NCBI GenBank assembly: GCA_030035585.1
Contig: CM057466.1
Location: 58,287,233 to 58,351,232, forward strand
Length of the DNA stretch: 64,000 bases
Direction of reading: 5' to 3'
Source of the DNA: Dugong dugon
Taxonomy: Eukaryota; Chordata; Mammalia; Sirenia; Dugongidae
In this document: positions 35,701-49,246 of the stretch, piece after piece
Numbering within the stretch: position 1 is the first letter of the stretch
Layout of the letters: the number at the start of each line of letters is the position of its first letter
The notes under the pieces: generated by a model
Seen by the model: only the letters and a program-made list of their open reading frames with translations
Told to the model about the DNA's origin: nothing
Databases searched by the model: none
Made by a program: the position numbers and the translations under genes

Positions 35701-37191
35701 ATTATAAAGATAATGGAAGAAAAAATAGTGACAACACTAGGAGCCCTAATACATGGCATAAACCCAATGTGAACCATAAGTAACAATGCACAAGCACCAG
35801 AAGAGAGACTAGATAACTGTGAACTCCTAAAAATCAAACACTTATGCTCATCAAAAGACTTCCAACAAAACAGTCAAAAGACAACCTACAGACTGGGAAA
35901 AAAAATTTGGCTATGACAAATCTGATCAGCATCTAATCTCTAAAATCTTAAAATACTGCAATACCTAAACAACAAAAAGACAAATAACCCAATTGAAAAA
36001 TGGGCAAAGGATATGAACAGGCAATTCACCAAAGACGGCATTCAGGCAGGTAACAGATACATGAGGAAATGCTCATGATCATTAGCCACTAGAGAAATGC
36101 AAATAAAAACTACAATGAGATACCATCTCACCCCAACAAGGCTAGCATTAATCCAAAAAACACAAAATAATAAATGTTAGAGAGGGTGTGGAGAGACTGG
36201 AAGACTAATACACTGCTGGTGGGAATGTAAAATGGTACAACCACTATGGAAATCGATTTGGCGCTTCCTTAAAAAGCTAGAAATAGAAGTACCATATGAT
36301 CCAGCAATCCCACATGTTGTAATATATTCTAGACAAATAAGAGCCGTCACACGAATAGATATACGCACACTTATGTTCATTGCAGCAATGTTCACAATAG
36401 TAAAAGGATGGAAACAACCTAGCTGCCTGTGATGGTTAAGATTGTGTGTCAACTTGGCTGGACCAGGATTCTCAGTGTTTGTATGTGATCACTCCCATGA
36501 TTGAATTTGCTGTGAGTAGCCAATCAGTGGAAAGGGAGTTTCCTTGCGGGTGTGGCCTGCATCTGAATATAAGCAGATGTTCTGGCTTTTGCTCACTCTG
36601 GATCCTGCCTCCTGTCATCTCTCAAAGTCTTGGGACTTGAGCTATCAGCTTATTTGCTGAACTTGGGATTCATCGCTCTTCACAGCCTGTGAGTGGAGCC
36701 CTGCCCTCTCACCTGCCGATCTTGGGTTTGCCAGCCCCTGAAGCTACATGAATCAGGAGAAACCTTGCGGTCTTGCCTGCCGATCTTGGAATTCGTCAAC
36801 CTTCACAGCCTGTGAATGGGAGCCCTGCTCTCTGACCTGCCAATCTTGGGCTCACCAGCTTCTTCAGCTGTGTGAACTGGGAGAGGCCGCTACCCTGATC
36901 CATGGACTTGGGATGTTCTAGCCTCTACAATCGCACGAGCTGTCTCCTTGATATAAATCTCTCTCTATATATATTTATATGCTTTACTGGTTTTGCTTCT
37001 CTAGAGAACCCAGCCTAAGACAGTGCCCATCAACAGAGGAATGGATAAACAAATTTTGGTGCATTCATACAATGGAATATTACACAACGATAAAGAAAAA
37101 TGATGAATCCGTGAAACATCTCATAACATGGATGAATCTGGAAGGCATTATGCTAAGTGGAATTAGTTGCAAAAGGACAAATATTGTATGA
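32765..37191 (+). pseudogene. L1 copy B ORF2, broken and interrupted by LTR
   Basis: The endonuclease keeps L-N-I-N-G-L, Q-E-T-H-L and S-D-H, but G-D-F-N reads G-D-L-N. The reverse transcriptase F-A-D-D codons are present at 34,888-34,899, just after a frameshift. The cysteine knuckle is present (about 36,175-36,225) with a stop between its first two cysteines. Inside the C-terminal segment (G-W-K-Q-P) a solo LTR is inserted, and the frame resumes at 37,023 with S-T-E-E-W-I-N. A short local duplication of a TTTCAGAGCA phrase lies near 34,230-34,275. Confidence 0.92.
36428..37022 (+). mobile_element. Solo LTR, ERVL (MLT2-like), nested in L1 copy B
   Basis: Begins TGTGATGGTTAAGATTGTG and ends CAGCCTAAGACA, the same family as 17,600-18,194. 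The flanking pentamers (CTGCC at 36,423-36,427 and GTGCC at 37,023-37,027) agree at four of five, a decayed target duplication. Removing it restores a continuous L1 ORF2 C-terminus, so it came after copy B. Confidence 0.88.
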
Positions 37192-39509
37192 AACCACTAT
37201 TATAAGAACTCAAGAGAAGGCTGAAACACATTAGAAAACATTCTTTGATGGATACAAGGCTAGGGAGGGAGGGAGAGGGGTATTCACTAACTAGATAGTA
37301 GATAAGAATTATCTTAGGTGAAGGGAAGGACAACACACAATATAAGGGAAGTCAGCACAACTGGACTAAACCAAAAGCTAAAAAGTCCCCTGAATACAAC
37401 CAAACGCTTCGAGGGACAGAGTAGCAGGGGTGGGGGTCTGGGGACCACAGTTTCAGGGGACATCTAGGTCAACTGGCATAACAAAGTTTATTAAGAAAAT
37501 GTTCTGCATCCCATTTTAGTGAGTGGCATCTGGAATCTTAAACGCTAGCGAGCAGCCATCTAAGAGGCGTCAAGTAGTCCCAACCCACCTGGAGCAAGGC
37601 AGAATGAAGAACACCAAAGACACAAGGAAATATTAGCCCAAGAGACAGAAAGGGCCACATAAACCAGAGACTGCATCATCCTGAGACCAGAAAAACTAGA
37701 TGGTGCCTGGCTACCACCAATGACAGCCCTGACAGGGAATACAACAGAGAGTCCCTGATGGAGCTGGAGAAAAGTAGGGTGCGGAACTCAAATTCTAGTA
37801 AAAAGACCAGACTTAATTGTTTTACTGAGACTGGAGGGACTCCGGAAGACATGACCCCTGGACTCTCTGTTAGCCCAGAAGTAAAACCATTACCAAAGCC
37901 AACTCTTCAGACATAGATTAGACTGGACTATAAGAAATAAAATGATACTTGTGAAGAGAGTGCTTCTTAGCTCAAGTAGATACATGAGACTAAATGGGCA
38001 GCTCCTGTCCAGAGGCAAGATGAGAAGGCAAAAAGGGACAGGAGCTGGTTGAATGGACACGGGAAATCGGGGTGGAAAGGAGAAGTGTGCTGTCACATTA
38101 TAGGGAGAGCAACTAGGGTCACATAACAATATGTGTATAAATTTTTGTATGAGAAACAAAAAAAAAAGAACAAGTGGGTTAGTTAAAGTGCCAATTTAAG
38201 AGTCAAGAAGAGGGGGGAAAAAGCAAGTCTGAACTACTTTTTTTTAATTTGAATTCTCTTTTTTTGTACTTTAGGTGAAGGTTTACAGAGCAAATTAATT
38301 TACCATTTAATAGTTTATACACAAATTGTTTCATGACATAGGTTGTACTCCCCACACAATATGTCAGCACTCTCCCCATTACCCCAAGTTCCCCATTGCC
38401 ATTTCTCCAGTTTTCCTGTCCCTTCCTCGCTTCTCATCTTTGCTTTTGGGCAGATCTTGCCCTTTTGGTCTCATATAGACGATTGTTCTAAGGAGCACTT
38501 TCCTCACGGGTGTTTTCGTTTATTTTATAGGCCTAGCTATTATTTGGCTGAAACATGATCTCCGGGAATGGCTTCAGTTCCACGTTAAAAGGGTATCTAA
38601 GGGCTACAGTCTCAAGGGTTCCTCTAGCCTCAGACCAGTAAATCTATTCTGTTTTATGAATTTGAATTTTGTTCTACTTTTCTTTCCCCTACTACAACTG
38701 GGACCTTCCATGCTGATCTTAGTCAGAGCAGTCGGTAGCGGTAGCTGGGCACCATCTAGTTCTTCTGGTCTCGAGCTGATAGAAGCTGTGGTTCCTATGG
38801 TCCATTAGTACTTTGGACTAATTGTTTCCTTGAGTCTTTGGTTTTCTTCACTCTCCTTTGCTCCAAACAGAAAAAGACCAATAGTTGTATCTTAGATGTC
38901 TGCTCACAAGTTTTTAAGACTCCAAACGCTACTCACCAAAGTAGGATATAGAACATTTCCTTTCTGAACTATGTTATGCCAATTGATCAAGATGTCCCCT
39001 GGGACTATGGTGCTTAGCCTTCAAGCCCAGTAACTCAGTCCCATGGATATGTCTAGGCTGTTTCCATGACTGTGCCCCCTCTGTGCTCTATAATATATAA
39101 TGAATATACATGCAGCACATATAAATATGTATGTACAAATATCCATAGCCAAAACTATATATGCACATGGGCATACGCCCATATGACCTCCCACACCTAT
39201 TCAGCATACTTATCTACCTATTTATCCACTCATAAATTATTTTTTGTTATTACTGTTGTTGCAGAATTGTGTATGTTATAGTATTTACCTTCACTGCCTT
39301 TTATTCTTGCATACCTTTCAGTGTCTTCCCTTGCCTTGGTTATGCTGTGCTGACTTCCCCCATGTTGTGTACTGCCTTTCCCTTAACAAAAGCTAACATG
39401 TGTCTACTCTCTAGTTAGTGATTTTCCCTCCCTCCCCTTCCCATTCCTGGTAACCATCAAAACAATGTTTCTTTCTGTGTATAAAACATTTTCTTGACTA
39501 TTTATAACA

Positions 39510-42500
39510 GAGTTCTCATACAATATTTATCCTTTTGTTATTGACTTATTTCATTCAGAATAGTGTCCTCCTAATTCATCCATGTTGTGAGACGTTTTGT
39601 GGATTCATCATTATTCTTTATCATTTCGTAGTATTCCACTGTGTGTATGTACCACATTTTGTTTATCCATTCATCTGTTGATGGGCACTTAGGTTGTTTC
39701 CATCTTTTTGATATTGCAAATAACGCAGTAATGAACATAGATGTGTATATGTCTACCCTTGTCATGGCTCTTATTTCTCTGGGATATAGGTGTGGGATTG
39801 CTGGATCATATGTTATTTCTAGCTTTTTAAGGAAGCACCATACCGTATTCCATAGTGGTTGTACCATTTTACGTTTCCACCAGTAGTACATAAAAGTTTC
39901 AGTCTCTACACAGCCTTGCCAGCATTTGTTGTTTTCTGCTTTTTTGATCAGTGCCATTATTGCCCAGGTGAGATGGTATCTCATTGTAGTTTTGATTTGC
40001 ATTTCTCTGACAGCTAATGATTGTGAGCATCTCTTCATATGTTTGTTAGGCACCTTAATGTCTTCTTTGGTGAAGCGTCTGTGCATGTCTTTTGCCCATT
40101 TTTTAATTGGGTTGTTTGTCTTTTTGTTGTTGAGGTGTTGAAATTTTCTATAAATTTTAGAGATTAGACCCTTGTTGGATATGTCATAGCTAAAGATTTT
40201 TTCCCAGTCTGTAGGTTCTCTTTTTACTCTTTTGGTGAAGTCTTTTGATGAGCATAAATGTTTAATTTTTAGGAGATCTTAGTTATCTAGTTTATCTTCT
40301 ACTGTTGGTGCATTTTAAATTATGTTTGGTATTCTATTCATGCTATGTATAGGGCCCCTAGTGTTGTTCCTATTTTTTCTTCCATCATCTTTATAGTTTT
40401 AGGTTTCACATTTAGGTCTTTGATCCATTTTGAGTTAGTTTTGTGTATGGTGTGAGGTATGGATCTTCTATCATTTTCTGCAAATGGATATCCACTTTTG
40501 CCCAAACTATTTGTTAAAGAGATTATCTCTTCCCCATTTAATGGACTTGGAGCCTTTGTTGAAGATCAGCTGTCCACAGGTGGCTGGATTTACTTCTGGA
40601 TTCTCAATTCTTTTCCATTGGTCTATGTGTTTGTTGTTGTACTGGTACCAGGCTGTTTTGACTACCATGGTTGTATAGTAGGTTCTGAAATCAGAGAGTG
40701 TGAGGCCAATGCCTTTTTGTTCTTCTTCCGGGGCTTCTTTCCTTTCCACATAAAGTTGACTAGTTTTTCCATCTCATTAAAGAATGATGTTGAAATTTGG
40801 ATCGGGATTGCATTATATTTGGATAGTATTGATATTATCACAATGTTAAGTCTTCCAACACATGAGCATGGTATGTTTTTCCATTTATGTAGGTCTCCTT
40901 TGGTTTCTTGCAGTAGTGTTTTGTAGTTTTCTTTGTATAAGTCTTTTACGTCTCTAGTTAGATTTATTTCTAAGTATTTTATCTTTTTGAAGGTTACTGT
41001 AAATGGCATTATTTTCCTGATTTCCTTTTCGGAGTTCTCTTTGTTGGTATAGACGAATCCGACTGATTTGTGCATGCTGATCTGTACTCTGCCACTTTGC
41101 TGAATTCTTCTAATTAGTTCCAGTAGCTTTTTTATGGAGTCTCTGGGATTTTCTATGTACATGATCATATCATCTGCAAACAGGGATAGTTTTATTTCTT
41201 TCTTACCAATTTGTATGCCCCTTATTTCCCTTTCTTGCCTTACTGCTCTAGCTAGGACTTCCAGTACAATGCTGAATAAGAGTGGTGATAAAGGGCATAC
41301 TTGTTTGGTTCCCGTTCTCAAGGAGAATGCTTTCAGTCTCTCACCATTGAGAATGTTGGCTGTTGGTTTTGTACGTATGCCCTTAATTATGTTGAGGAAT
41401 TTCCCTTCTATACCTATTTTGCTGAGAGTTTTTTCCTTCTATCAAGAATGGGTGGTGGACTTTATCAAATGTCTTTTCTGCGCTGATTAAGATGATCATG
41501 TTATTCCTGTTCTTTATATGGTGGATTAGGTTGATTGATTTTCTAATGTTGAACCATCCTTGCATAGCTGGTATGAATCCTACTTGGACATTATGTATTA
41601 TTTTTCTGATATGCTATTGTATTCTATTGACTAGAATTTTGTTGAGAATTTTTGTGTCTAGATTCATGAGGGATATTGGTCTATAATTTTCTTTTTAAGT
41701 GGTGTCTTTGCCTGGTTTTCATATCAGGTTATGCTGGCTTCATAGAATAAATTTGGGAGTATTCCTTCCTTTTCTGTGTTCTGGAATAGTCTGAGTAGTA
41801 TTGGTGGCAACTCTTCTCTGAATGTTTGGAAAATTTCTCCAGTGAAGCCATCTAGGCCAGGGCTTTTTTTGTTGTTGTTTTTGGGAGTTAATGACCTTTT
41901 CAATTTTTTCTTTTGTTATAAGGTCTGTTCAGATTTTCGACCTCAATTTCTGTTAGTTCAGATAGGTAGTGTGTTTCCAGAAATTTGTCCATTTCTTCTA
42001 GGTTTTCAAATTTGTTGGAGTATAATTTTTCATAATATTCTGTTATGATCCTTTTTATTTCAGTTGGTTCTGTTGTAATGTCACCCATCTCAGTTCTTAT
42101 TTGGGTTATTTGCATCTTCTCCTTCTATTCTTTGGTCAATATGGCCAGGGGTTTATGCAGTTTATTAATCTTTTCAAAGAACCAACTTCTAGTCTTGATT
42201 CTTTCAACTGTTTTTCTGATTCATTTATTTCTGCTCTAATCTTTATTATTTCCTTTCTTCTGGTGGCTGTGGGCTTCCTTTGCTGTTCTTTTTCTGTTTG
42301 TTCAAGTTGTAGGGTTAAGTTATTGATTTTGGCCCTTTCTTCTTTTTTTTTGTGTTTATTGCTATAAAATGACCTCTAAGCACTGCTTTTGCTGTGTCCC
42401 AAAGGTTTTAGTATGCTGCTTTCATCCTTAGAATTTTATTTCATTTTTAATTTCTTCTATTACCTAGTGGTTTTTAAGCATGGTGTTATTCACTTTCCAT

Positions 42501-43249
42501 GTATTTGATTTTTTTCCTTGTTCTTCCTGTTACTGATTTCTAACTTTATAGTGTTGTGATCTGTGAAGATGCTTTTTATTATTTTAGTATTTTTGAATTT
42601 ATTGAGACTTGCTTTGTGACCTAGAATATGGTCTATACTAGAGAATGATCCATGTGCACTGGAGAAGAAATGTGTACTGTGCTGCTGTTGGGTGGAGTGT
42701 TCTGTATATGTCTACGAGGTCAAGTTGCTTGATCGTGATGTTTAGATCTTTGGTATCTTTGCTGAGTTACTTTCTAATTGTTCTGTCCTTCCTCTAAAGT
42801 GGCATGTTAAAGTCTCTTAGTATTATTGTGGAATTGTCTATTTCTCTTTTCAATTTTGTTAGAGTTTGTTTTACGTATTTTGGAGCTCTGTTATTGCGTG
42901 CATAATTATTTACTACAGTTACGTCCTCTTGGTGGATTGACCTTTAATCATTATGTAGTGCCCTTTCTTGTCTCTTATGTTGGATTTTACTTTAAAGTTT
43001 GTTTTATCAAAAATTAACATTGCCACTCCTGCTTTTTTGGTTACTCTTTGCTTGATGTATTTTTTTCTCATCCTTGGATTTTTAGCTTATTTTTATCTTT
43101 TGTGTCTAAGGTGGGCCTCTTGTAGGCAACATATTGATAGGTCATTTTTTTAAATTTCTTTTATCCATTCTGTTACTGTCTCTTGACTGGTGTATTTAAC
43201 CTGTTTACATCCTGTGTGATTTTCAATAGGTATGAATTTACCACTGTCA
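39510..43249 (-). pseudogene. L1 copy D ORF2, broken
   Basis: Probable start near 43,249. The reverse transcriptase segment (40,662-41,321 open) keeps F-A-D-D at 41,169-41,180. The C-terminal 171-codon open stretch (39,571-40,086) has decayed knuckle residues: C-W-Q-G-C is kept, but the following histidine and last cysteine read Y and R. The endonuclease portion (about 42,550-43,249) has many stops. End coordinates are approximate. Confidence 0.85.
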
Positions 43250-43997
43250 TTTTGTTGTGGTTTTTTTTTTTTTGTAGTGTTGACAGTTTCTTTGTTCTGC
43301 TTACTATTCTATACTAAGCTCATTTTGTTTATGGATTTTCTTTTTATTTCCTTCATTGTTGTCAATTTTGTGTTTGCTGAGACTTTTTGGTTTTCTTCTT
43401 TTTTATTTTGGGGAGTAGATTTATCACTTTTCTTTGTGGTTACCCTGAAATTTACCTTTATCTTCCTAAGTACAAAACAGTCTGCTATATCTTGATATCA
43501 CCTTGCCCTCCTCTCCATGTGGAAGTTCTGTAGTCATAACTTTTATTCCCTCTTTTTATTTTGAAGTTGTCATCGTTTACAGATTGACAATTCTGGTTCC
43601 CTGTTTTCAGTCTTGTAGCTTTATTTTATAGAATTCTTTGTCTTGGTTGGTATCTAGGTGATGCTGTTATGTGTCTCAATCTCAGGCTGCTGTCTGCTGT
43701 TGTCGGTCCTTTGTCTGAAGGACTCCGTTTAATATTTCTTGTAAGATTGGTCCAGTTTTTATAAATTCTCTTAATTTCTGTTTATCTGGAAATGTCCTAG
43801 TTATGCCATTGTATTTGAGAGACAATTTTACTGGATATATAATTTGTGGTTGGCAATTTTTTCTTTCAGGGTTTTATGTATGTCATTCCATTGCCTTCTT
43901 GTCAACATGGCTTCTGCCGAGAAATCAGAGCTTAGTCTTACTGGTTTCCCTTTGTAAGTGACAATTCATTTTTCCCAAGCTGCTCTCAGGATTCTTT

Positions 43998-44063
43998 TTT
44001 TATTATTATTGTTGTAATTAAGTGAAGTTTACATTTCAAGTTAGTCTCCAATGCAGAATTTCT
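43998..44063 (-). other. Possible 3' transduction or extra 3' tail of L1 copy C
   Basis: On the minus strand the L1 3' UTR reaches an A-run (about 44,066-44,076). About 55 bases absent from copies A and B then follow (starting TTCTGCATTGGAGAC), ending in a second A-rich run with an ATAAT-type repeat next to the target duplication. Two A-runs with foreign sequence between is the pattern of a 3' transduction. A subfamily-specific longer 3' UTR is the alternative. Confidence 0.4.
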
Positions 44064-45039
44064 TTTTTTACATACATTTTTATGAGACCCCAACCGCTCA
44101 CCCCATTCTGTGACAACACAGTCTTCCCCTCTGCCCCTGATACCCCATGAACAGTCAACAAGCTCCTAACTCTCTCTGCCTTCCCATCTCACCTCTGGAC
44201 AGAAGCCACCCCTTTGGTCTCTTGTATCTACTTGACTAAGAAGCACATTCTTCACAAGTATCACTTTATGTCCCACAGTCCAGTCCAATCCCTGTCTGAA
44301 GAGTTGGCCTTGGAAATTGTTTTAGTTCTGGGGTGATAGAGAGACCAGGAGCCATGCTTTCCAGGGCACCTCCAGTCTCAGTCAGACCACGAAGTTTGGT
44401 CTTATTAGAATTTGAGTTCTGCATCCCATCATTCTACTACTCCATCGGGGACCCTCTGTTGTGTTCCCTGTCAGGACATTCATTGGTGGTAGCCAGGCAT
44501 CAGCTAGTTCTTCCGGTCTCAGGCTAATGAAGTCTCTGGTTTATGTGGCCCATTCTGTCTCTTGGGCTAATACTTTCCTTGCGTCTTTGGTACTCTTCAT
44601 TCTCCTTTACTCCAAGTGGTTGGGACCAATTGACGCATCTTAGATGGCTGCTTGCAATCTTTTAAGACCCCAGACGCCACTCACCAAAGTAGGATGCAGA
44701 ACATTTTCTTAATAAGCTTTGTTATGCCAATTGACATAGTTGTCCCCTGAAACCATGGTCCCCAGACCCCGCATCCCTGCTACTCTGTCTTTCAAAGTAT
44801 TTGACTGTATTGAGGAAACTTCTTAGCTTTGGTTTAGTCCAGTTGTGCTGGCTTCCCCTGCAGTGTGTGCTGTCCTTCCCTTCACCTAAGATGATTCTTA
44901 TCTACTATCTAGTTAGTGAATAACCCTCACCCTCCCTCCCCAGCCCCGTGACCATCAAAGAACATTTTCTTCTGTGTTTAAACATTTTCTGAGTTCTTAT
45001 AATAGTGGTCTTATACAGTATTTGTCCTTCTGTGACTGA

Positions 45040-48000
45040 CTAAATTCACTCAGCATAATAAGTTCCATCTTCCACCAAGTTATACGATGTTTCACAGTTT
45101 CATCGTTATCGTTGCATAATATTCCATTCTGTGGATATACCATAGTTTATCATTCGTCCACCGATGGGCACTTAGGTTGCTTCCATCTTTTTGCTACTGT
45201 GAACAGTGCTGCGATGAACATGGGTGTGCACATATCTATTTGTGTGATGGCTCTTGTTTCTCTAGGATATATTCCAAGGAGCAGGATAGCTGGATCATAC
45301 TGTACTTCTATTTCTAGCTTTTTAAGGAAACGCCAAATCGATTTCCTAAGTGTTTGTACCATTTTATGTTCCCACCAACAGTGTCTAAGTGTTCCAGTCT
45401 CTCCACAACCTCTCCAGCATTTGTTATTTTGTGTTTTTTGGATTAGTGCTAGTCTTGTTGGGGTGAGGTGATATTTCATTGTAGTTTTGATCTGCATTTC
45501 TCTAATGGCTAATGATCGTGAGCATTTCTTCATGTGTCTGTTAGCTGCCTGAATATCTTCTTTGGCAAAGTGCCTGTTCATATCCTTTGCCCATTTTTCA
45601 ACTGGGTTATTTGTCTTTTTGTTGTTGAGGGTTTGCAGTATCTTATATATTTTAGAGATTAAACGCTGATTGGATTTGTTGTAGCCAAAATTTTTTTCCC
45701 AGTCTGTAGGTTGTCTTTTTACTCTTTTGGTAAAGTCTTTTGATCAGCATAAGTGTTTGATTTTTAGGAGCTCCCATTTATCTAGACTCTCTTCTGGTGC
45801 TTGTGCATTGTCACTTATGGTTTGTATTGTGTTTATGCCATGTATTAGGGCTCCTAGCATTGTCACTATTTTTTCTTCCATGATCTTTATCATTTTCAAT
45901 TTCATATTTAAGTCTTTGATCCATTTTGAGTTAGTTTTGGTACATGGTGTGAGATATGGATCTTGTTTCAGTTTTTTGCATATAGATATCCAATTATACC
46001 AGCATCATTTGTTAAAGAGACTGTCTTTTCCCCAATTAATGGACTTTGGTCCTTCATCAAATATTAGTTGCTCATAGGTGGATGAGCTTATATCTGGATT
46101 CTCAACTCTGTTCCATTGGTCTATGTATCTGTTGTTATACCAGTACCAGGCTGTCTTGACTACTGTGGCAGTATAATAGGTCCTAAAATCAGGTAGTGTA
46201 AGGCCTCCCGCTTTGTTCTTCTTCTTGAGTAATGCTTTATTTATTCGTGGCCTCTTCCCTTTCCATATGAAGTTGGTGATTTGTTTCTCCATCTCATTAA
46301 AAAATGCTGGTGGAATTTGGATCAGGATTGCATTGTATCTGTAGATTGCTTTGGGTAGAATTGACATTTTCACTATGTTGACTCTACCTATCCATGAGCA
46401 AGGTATATTTTTGCACTTATGCAGGTCTCTTTTAGTTTCTTGCAGTAGTGTCTTGTAGTTTTCTCTGTAAAGATCTTTTACATCTCTGGTTAGATTTATT
46501 TCTAAGTAATTTATCTTCTTGGGGGCTATTGTAAATGTATTGATTTGGTGATTTCCTCTTCAAGGTTCTCTTTGTTGGTGTAAAGGAATCCAGTTGATTT
46601 TAGTATGTTTATCTTGTATCCTGAAACTTTGCTGAAATCTTCTATTAGTTCCAGTAGTTTTCTTGTGGATTCCTTGGGGTTTTCTGTGTATAAGATCATA
46701 TTATCTACAAATAGAGATACTTTGACTTCTTCCCCACCGATTTTGATGCCCTTGATTTCTTTTTCTAGCCTAATTGCTCTGGCTAGGACATCCAGCAAAA
46801 TGTTGAATAACAGTGGTGATAAAGGGTATCCTTGTCTGTTTCCTGTTCTCAAGGGGAATGTTTTCAAAGTCTCTCCATTCAGGATGATGTTGGCTGTTGG
46901 TTTTGTATAAATGCCCTTGATTATATTGAGAAATTTCCCTTTTATTTCTATTTTGTTGAGAGTTTTTATCATGAATGGGTGTTGGACTTTGTCGAATGCC
47001 TTTTCTGCATCGATTGATAAGATCATGTGGTTCTTGTCTTTTGTTTTATTTATGTGATGGATTACACTGATTGTTTTTCTAACATTGAACTAACCCTGCA
47101 TGCCTGTTATAAATCACACTTGGTCATGGTGAATTATTTTTCTGATACGTTGCTGAATTCTATTGGCTAAAATTTTGTTGAGGATTTTTGTGTCAATGTT
47201 CATGAGGTATATCAGTCTGTAATTTTCTTTTTTGTGGTGTCTTTACCTGGTTTTGGTATCGGGGTTATGCTGGCTTCCTAGAATGAGTTTGGGAGTATTC
47301 CATCCTTTTCTATGCTGTGAAATACCTTTAGTAGAAGTGGTGTTATATCTTCTCTGAAAGTTTGGTAGACTTCTCCAGTGAAGCCATCTGGGCCAGGGCT
47401 TTTTTGTTGGCAGTTTTTAAATAACCTTTTTAATCTCTTCTTTTGTTATGGGTTTATTTAGTTGTTCTACCTGTTTGTGTTAATTTAGGTAGGTAGTGAG
47501 TTTCTAGAAATTTGTCCATTTCCTCTAGGTTTTCAAATTTGTCAGAGTACAGTTTTTCATAGTAATCATAACAGATTCTTTTAATTTCAGTTGGGTCTAT
47601 TGTGATATCACCCATCTCATTTCTTATACGGGTTATCTGCTTCCTCTCCTGTTTTTCTTTTGTCAGTTTGGCCAGTGGTTTATCAATTTTGTTGATCTTT
47701 TCAAAGAACCAGATTTTGGACTTGTTAACTCTTTCAATTGTTTTTCTATTCTCTATTCCATTTAATTCTGCTCTAATTCTTATTATTTTCTTCCTTCTGG
47801 CACGTGTGGGCTTCTTTGCTTCTCTCTACTTGTTCCATTTATAGGGTTAATACTTTGATTATGAGCTTTTCTTCTTTCTGGATGTGTGCATTTATTGCTA
47901 TAAACTGACCTCTGAGCACTGCTTTTGCTCTGTCCCGAAGGTTCAGGTAGGATGTGTTTTCATTCTCATTTGATTCTATGAATTTGTTTATTCCATCCTT

Positions 48001-48795
48001 AATTTGTTCTATAACCCAGTCGTTTTTGAGCAAGGTGTTGTTCAGGTTCCATGTGTTTGATTTTTTTTCCTTTCTTTTGTGTTGTTGATTTCCACTTTTA
48101 TGGCTTTATGGTCAGAAAGATGCTTTGTAACATTCCGATGTTTTGGATTTTGTTAAGGCTTGCTATATGGCCTAATATGTGGTCTATTCTTGAGAATGTT
48201 CCATGTGTGTTGGAAAACAAAGTACACTTGGCTGCTGTTGGGTGCAGTGTTTGGTATATGTCTATGAGATCAAGTTGGTTGATTGTAGCATTTAGCTCTT
48301 CCGTGTCTTTGTTGAGCTTCTTTCTGGATGTTCTATCCTTCATCAAAAGTGGCGTGTTGAAGTCTCCTACTACTATCGTGGAGTTGTCTCTCTCTCTCTT
48401 CAGAGCTATTAGAGTTTGTTTTATGTATTTTGGAGCCCTGTCATTTGGTGGGTGAATATTTATTATAGTTATGTCCTCCTGGTGTACTGCCCCTTTAATC
48501 ATTATATAGTGCCCTTCCTTATCCTTTGTTGTGGATTTTAAAGTCTATTTTGTCAGAGATTAATATTGCCACTCCTGCTCTTTTTTGAGAGTTGTTTGCT
48601 TGATATACTTTTTTCCATCCTTTGAGTTTTAGCAGGTTTGTGTCTTTAAGTCTAACGTGAGTCTCTTGTAGGCAGCATATATAGATGGATCATGCTTTTT
48701 TTTATCCAATCTGCCACTCTCCATCTCTTTATTGGTGCATTAAGTCCGTTTACACTCAGCATAATTATTGATAGGTATGAGTTTAGTGCTGTCAT
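45040..48795 (-). pseudogene. L1 copy C ORF2, broken
   Basis: Start M-T-A-L-N-S at 48,795. The endonuclease keeps L-S-V-N-G-L and G-D-F-N; the Q-E-T-H-x motif is present but in a shifted frame, as is S-D-H. The reverse transcriptase catalytic F-A-D-D reads F-V-D-N (46,700-46,711), so its second aspartate is lost. The C-terminal knuckle has C-W-R-G-C and H-C-W-W-E, but the final cysteine is H. Long open blocks remain (46,526-47,026; 46,005-46,373; 45,150-45,581), showing moderate age. Confidence 0.92.
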
Positions 48796-49246
48796 CCTGA
48801 TATCTCTTTTTGTGTGTTGTTCACAGTTTCTTTGTTCTCCTCAATTTTCTGTGCTGAGTCGTTTTTATGTTTTTTTTTTTTTTTTCCCATCTTTTTCTTT
48901 GTTGTAGATTTTGTGTTTGCTGGGTCTTTATGTTTTTCTACTTTTTTTATTTTGATTTGTAGGATTGTTAGATTCCTTTGTGGTTACCTTAATATTTACC
49001 CTTATTTTTCTAAGTTTATACCAGTCTTTTATTACTTTATATTGCCTTAACTTCCTCTCCATATAGAAAATCAATGTCTCCATTTTTTAAGTCCCTGTTT
49101 TTTTGTTTTAATATTATCCTTTTTTACATATTGATATCTGTTTCCCTATTTTCAATGTTTTAGCTTTTATGTATTTTCAATTTCTGTATCTGAGCCAATA
49201 TCTGGTTGCTCTGTCCTGTGTTCTAGTCTTGCGTTGTTAGCTGGTG

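Larger units (their letters stand above)
29947..38166 (+). mobile_element. Full-length L1 LINE (copy B), defective, interrupted by LTR
   Basis: Starts with GCCAAGATGGCAGAG-type L1 5' sequence and ends in an A-rich tail. Without the 595-bp LTR at 36,428-37,022 it is about 7.6 kb, close to copy A, and aligns with A throughout. A probable diverged target duplication (AGTACAACTGGG at 29,935-29,946 and AGAACAAGTGGG at 38,167-38,178) agrees at 10 of 12 positions. The worn duplication and many stops suggest it is older than copies A and C. Confidence 0.93.

Noticed and set aside
40459-41490. Plus-strand frames of 155 and 118 codons
   Set aside because: Antisense shadows of L1 copy D ORF2, which reads on the minus strand.
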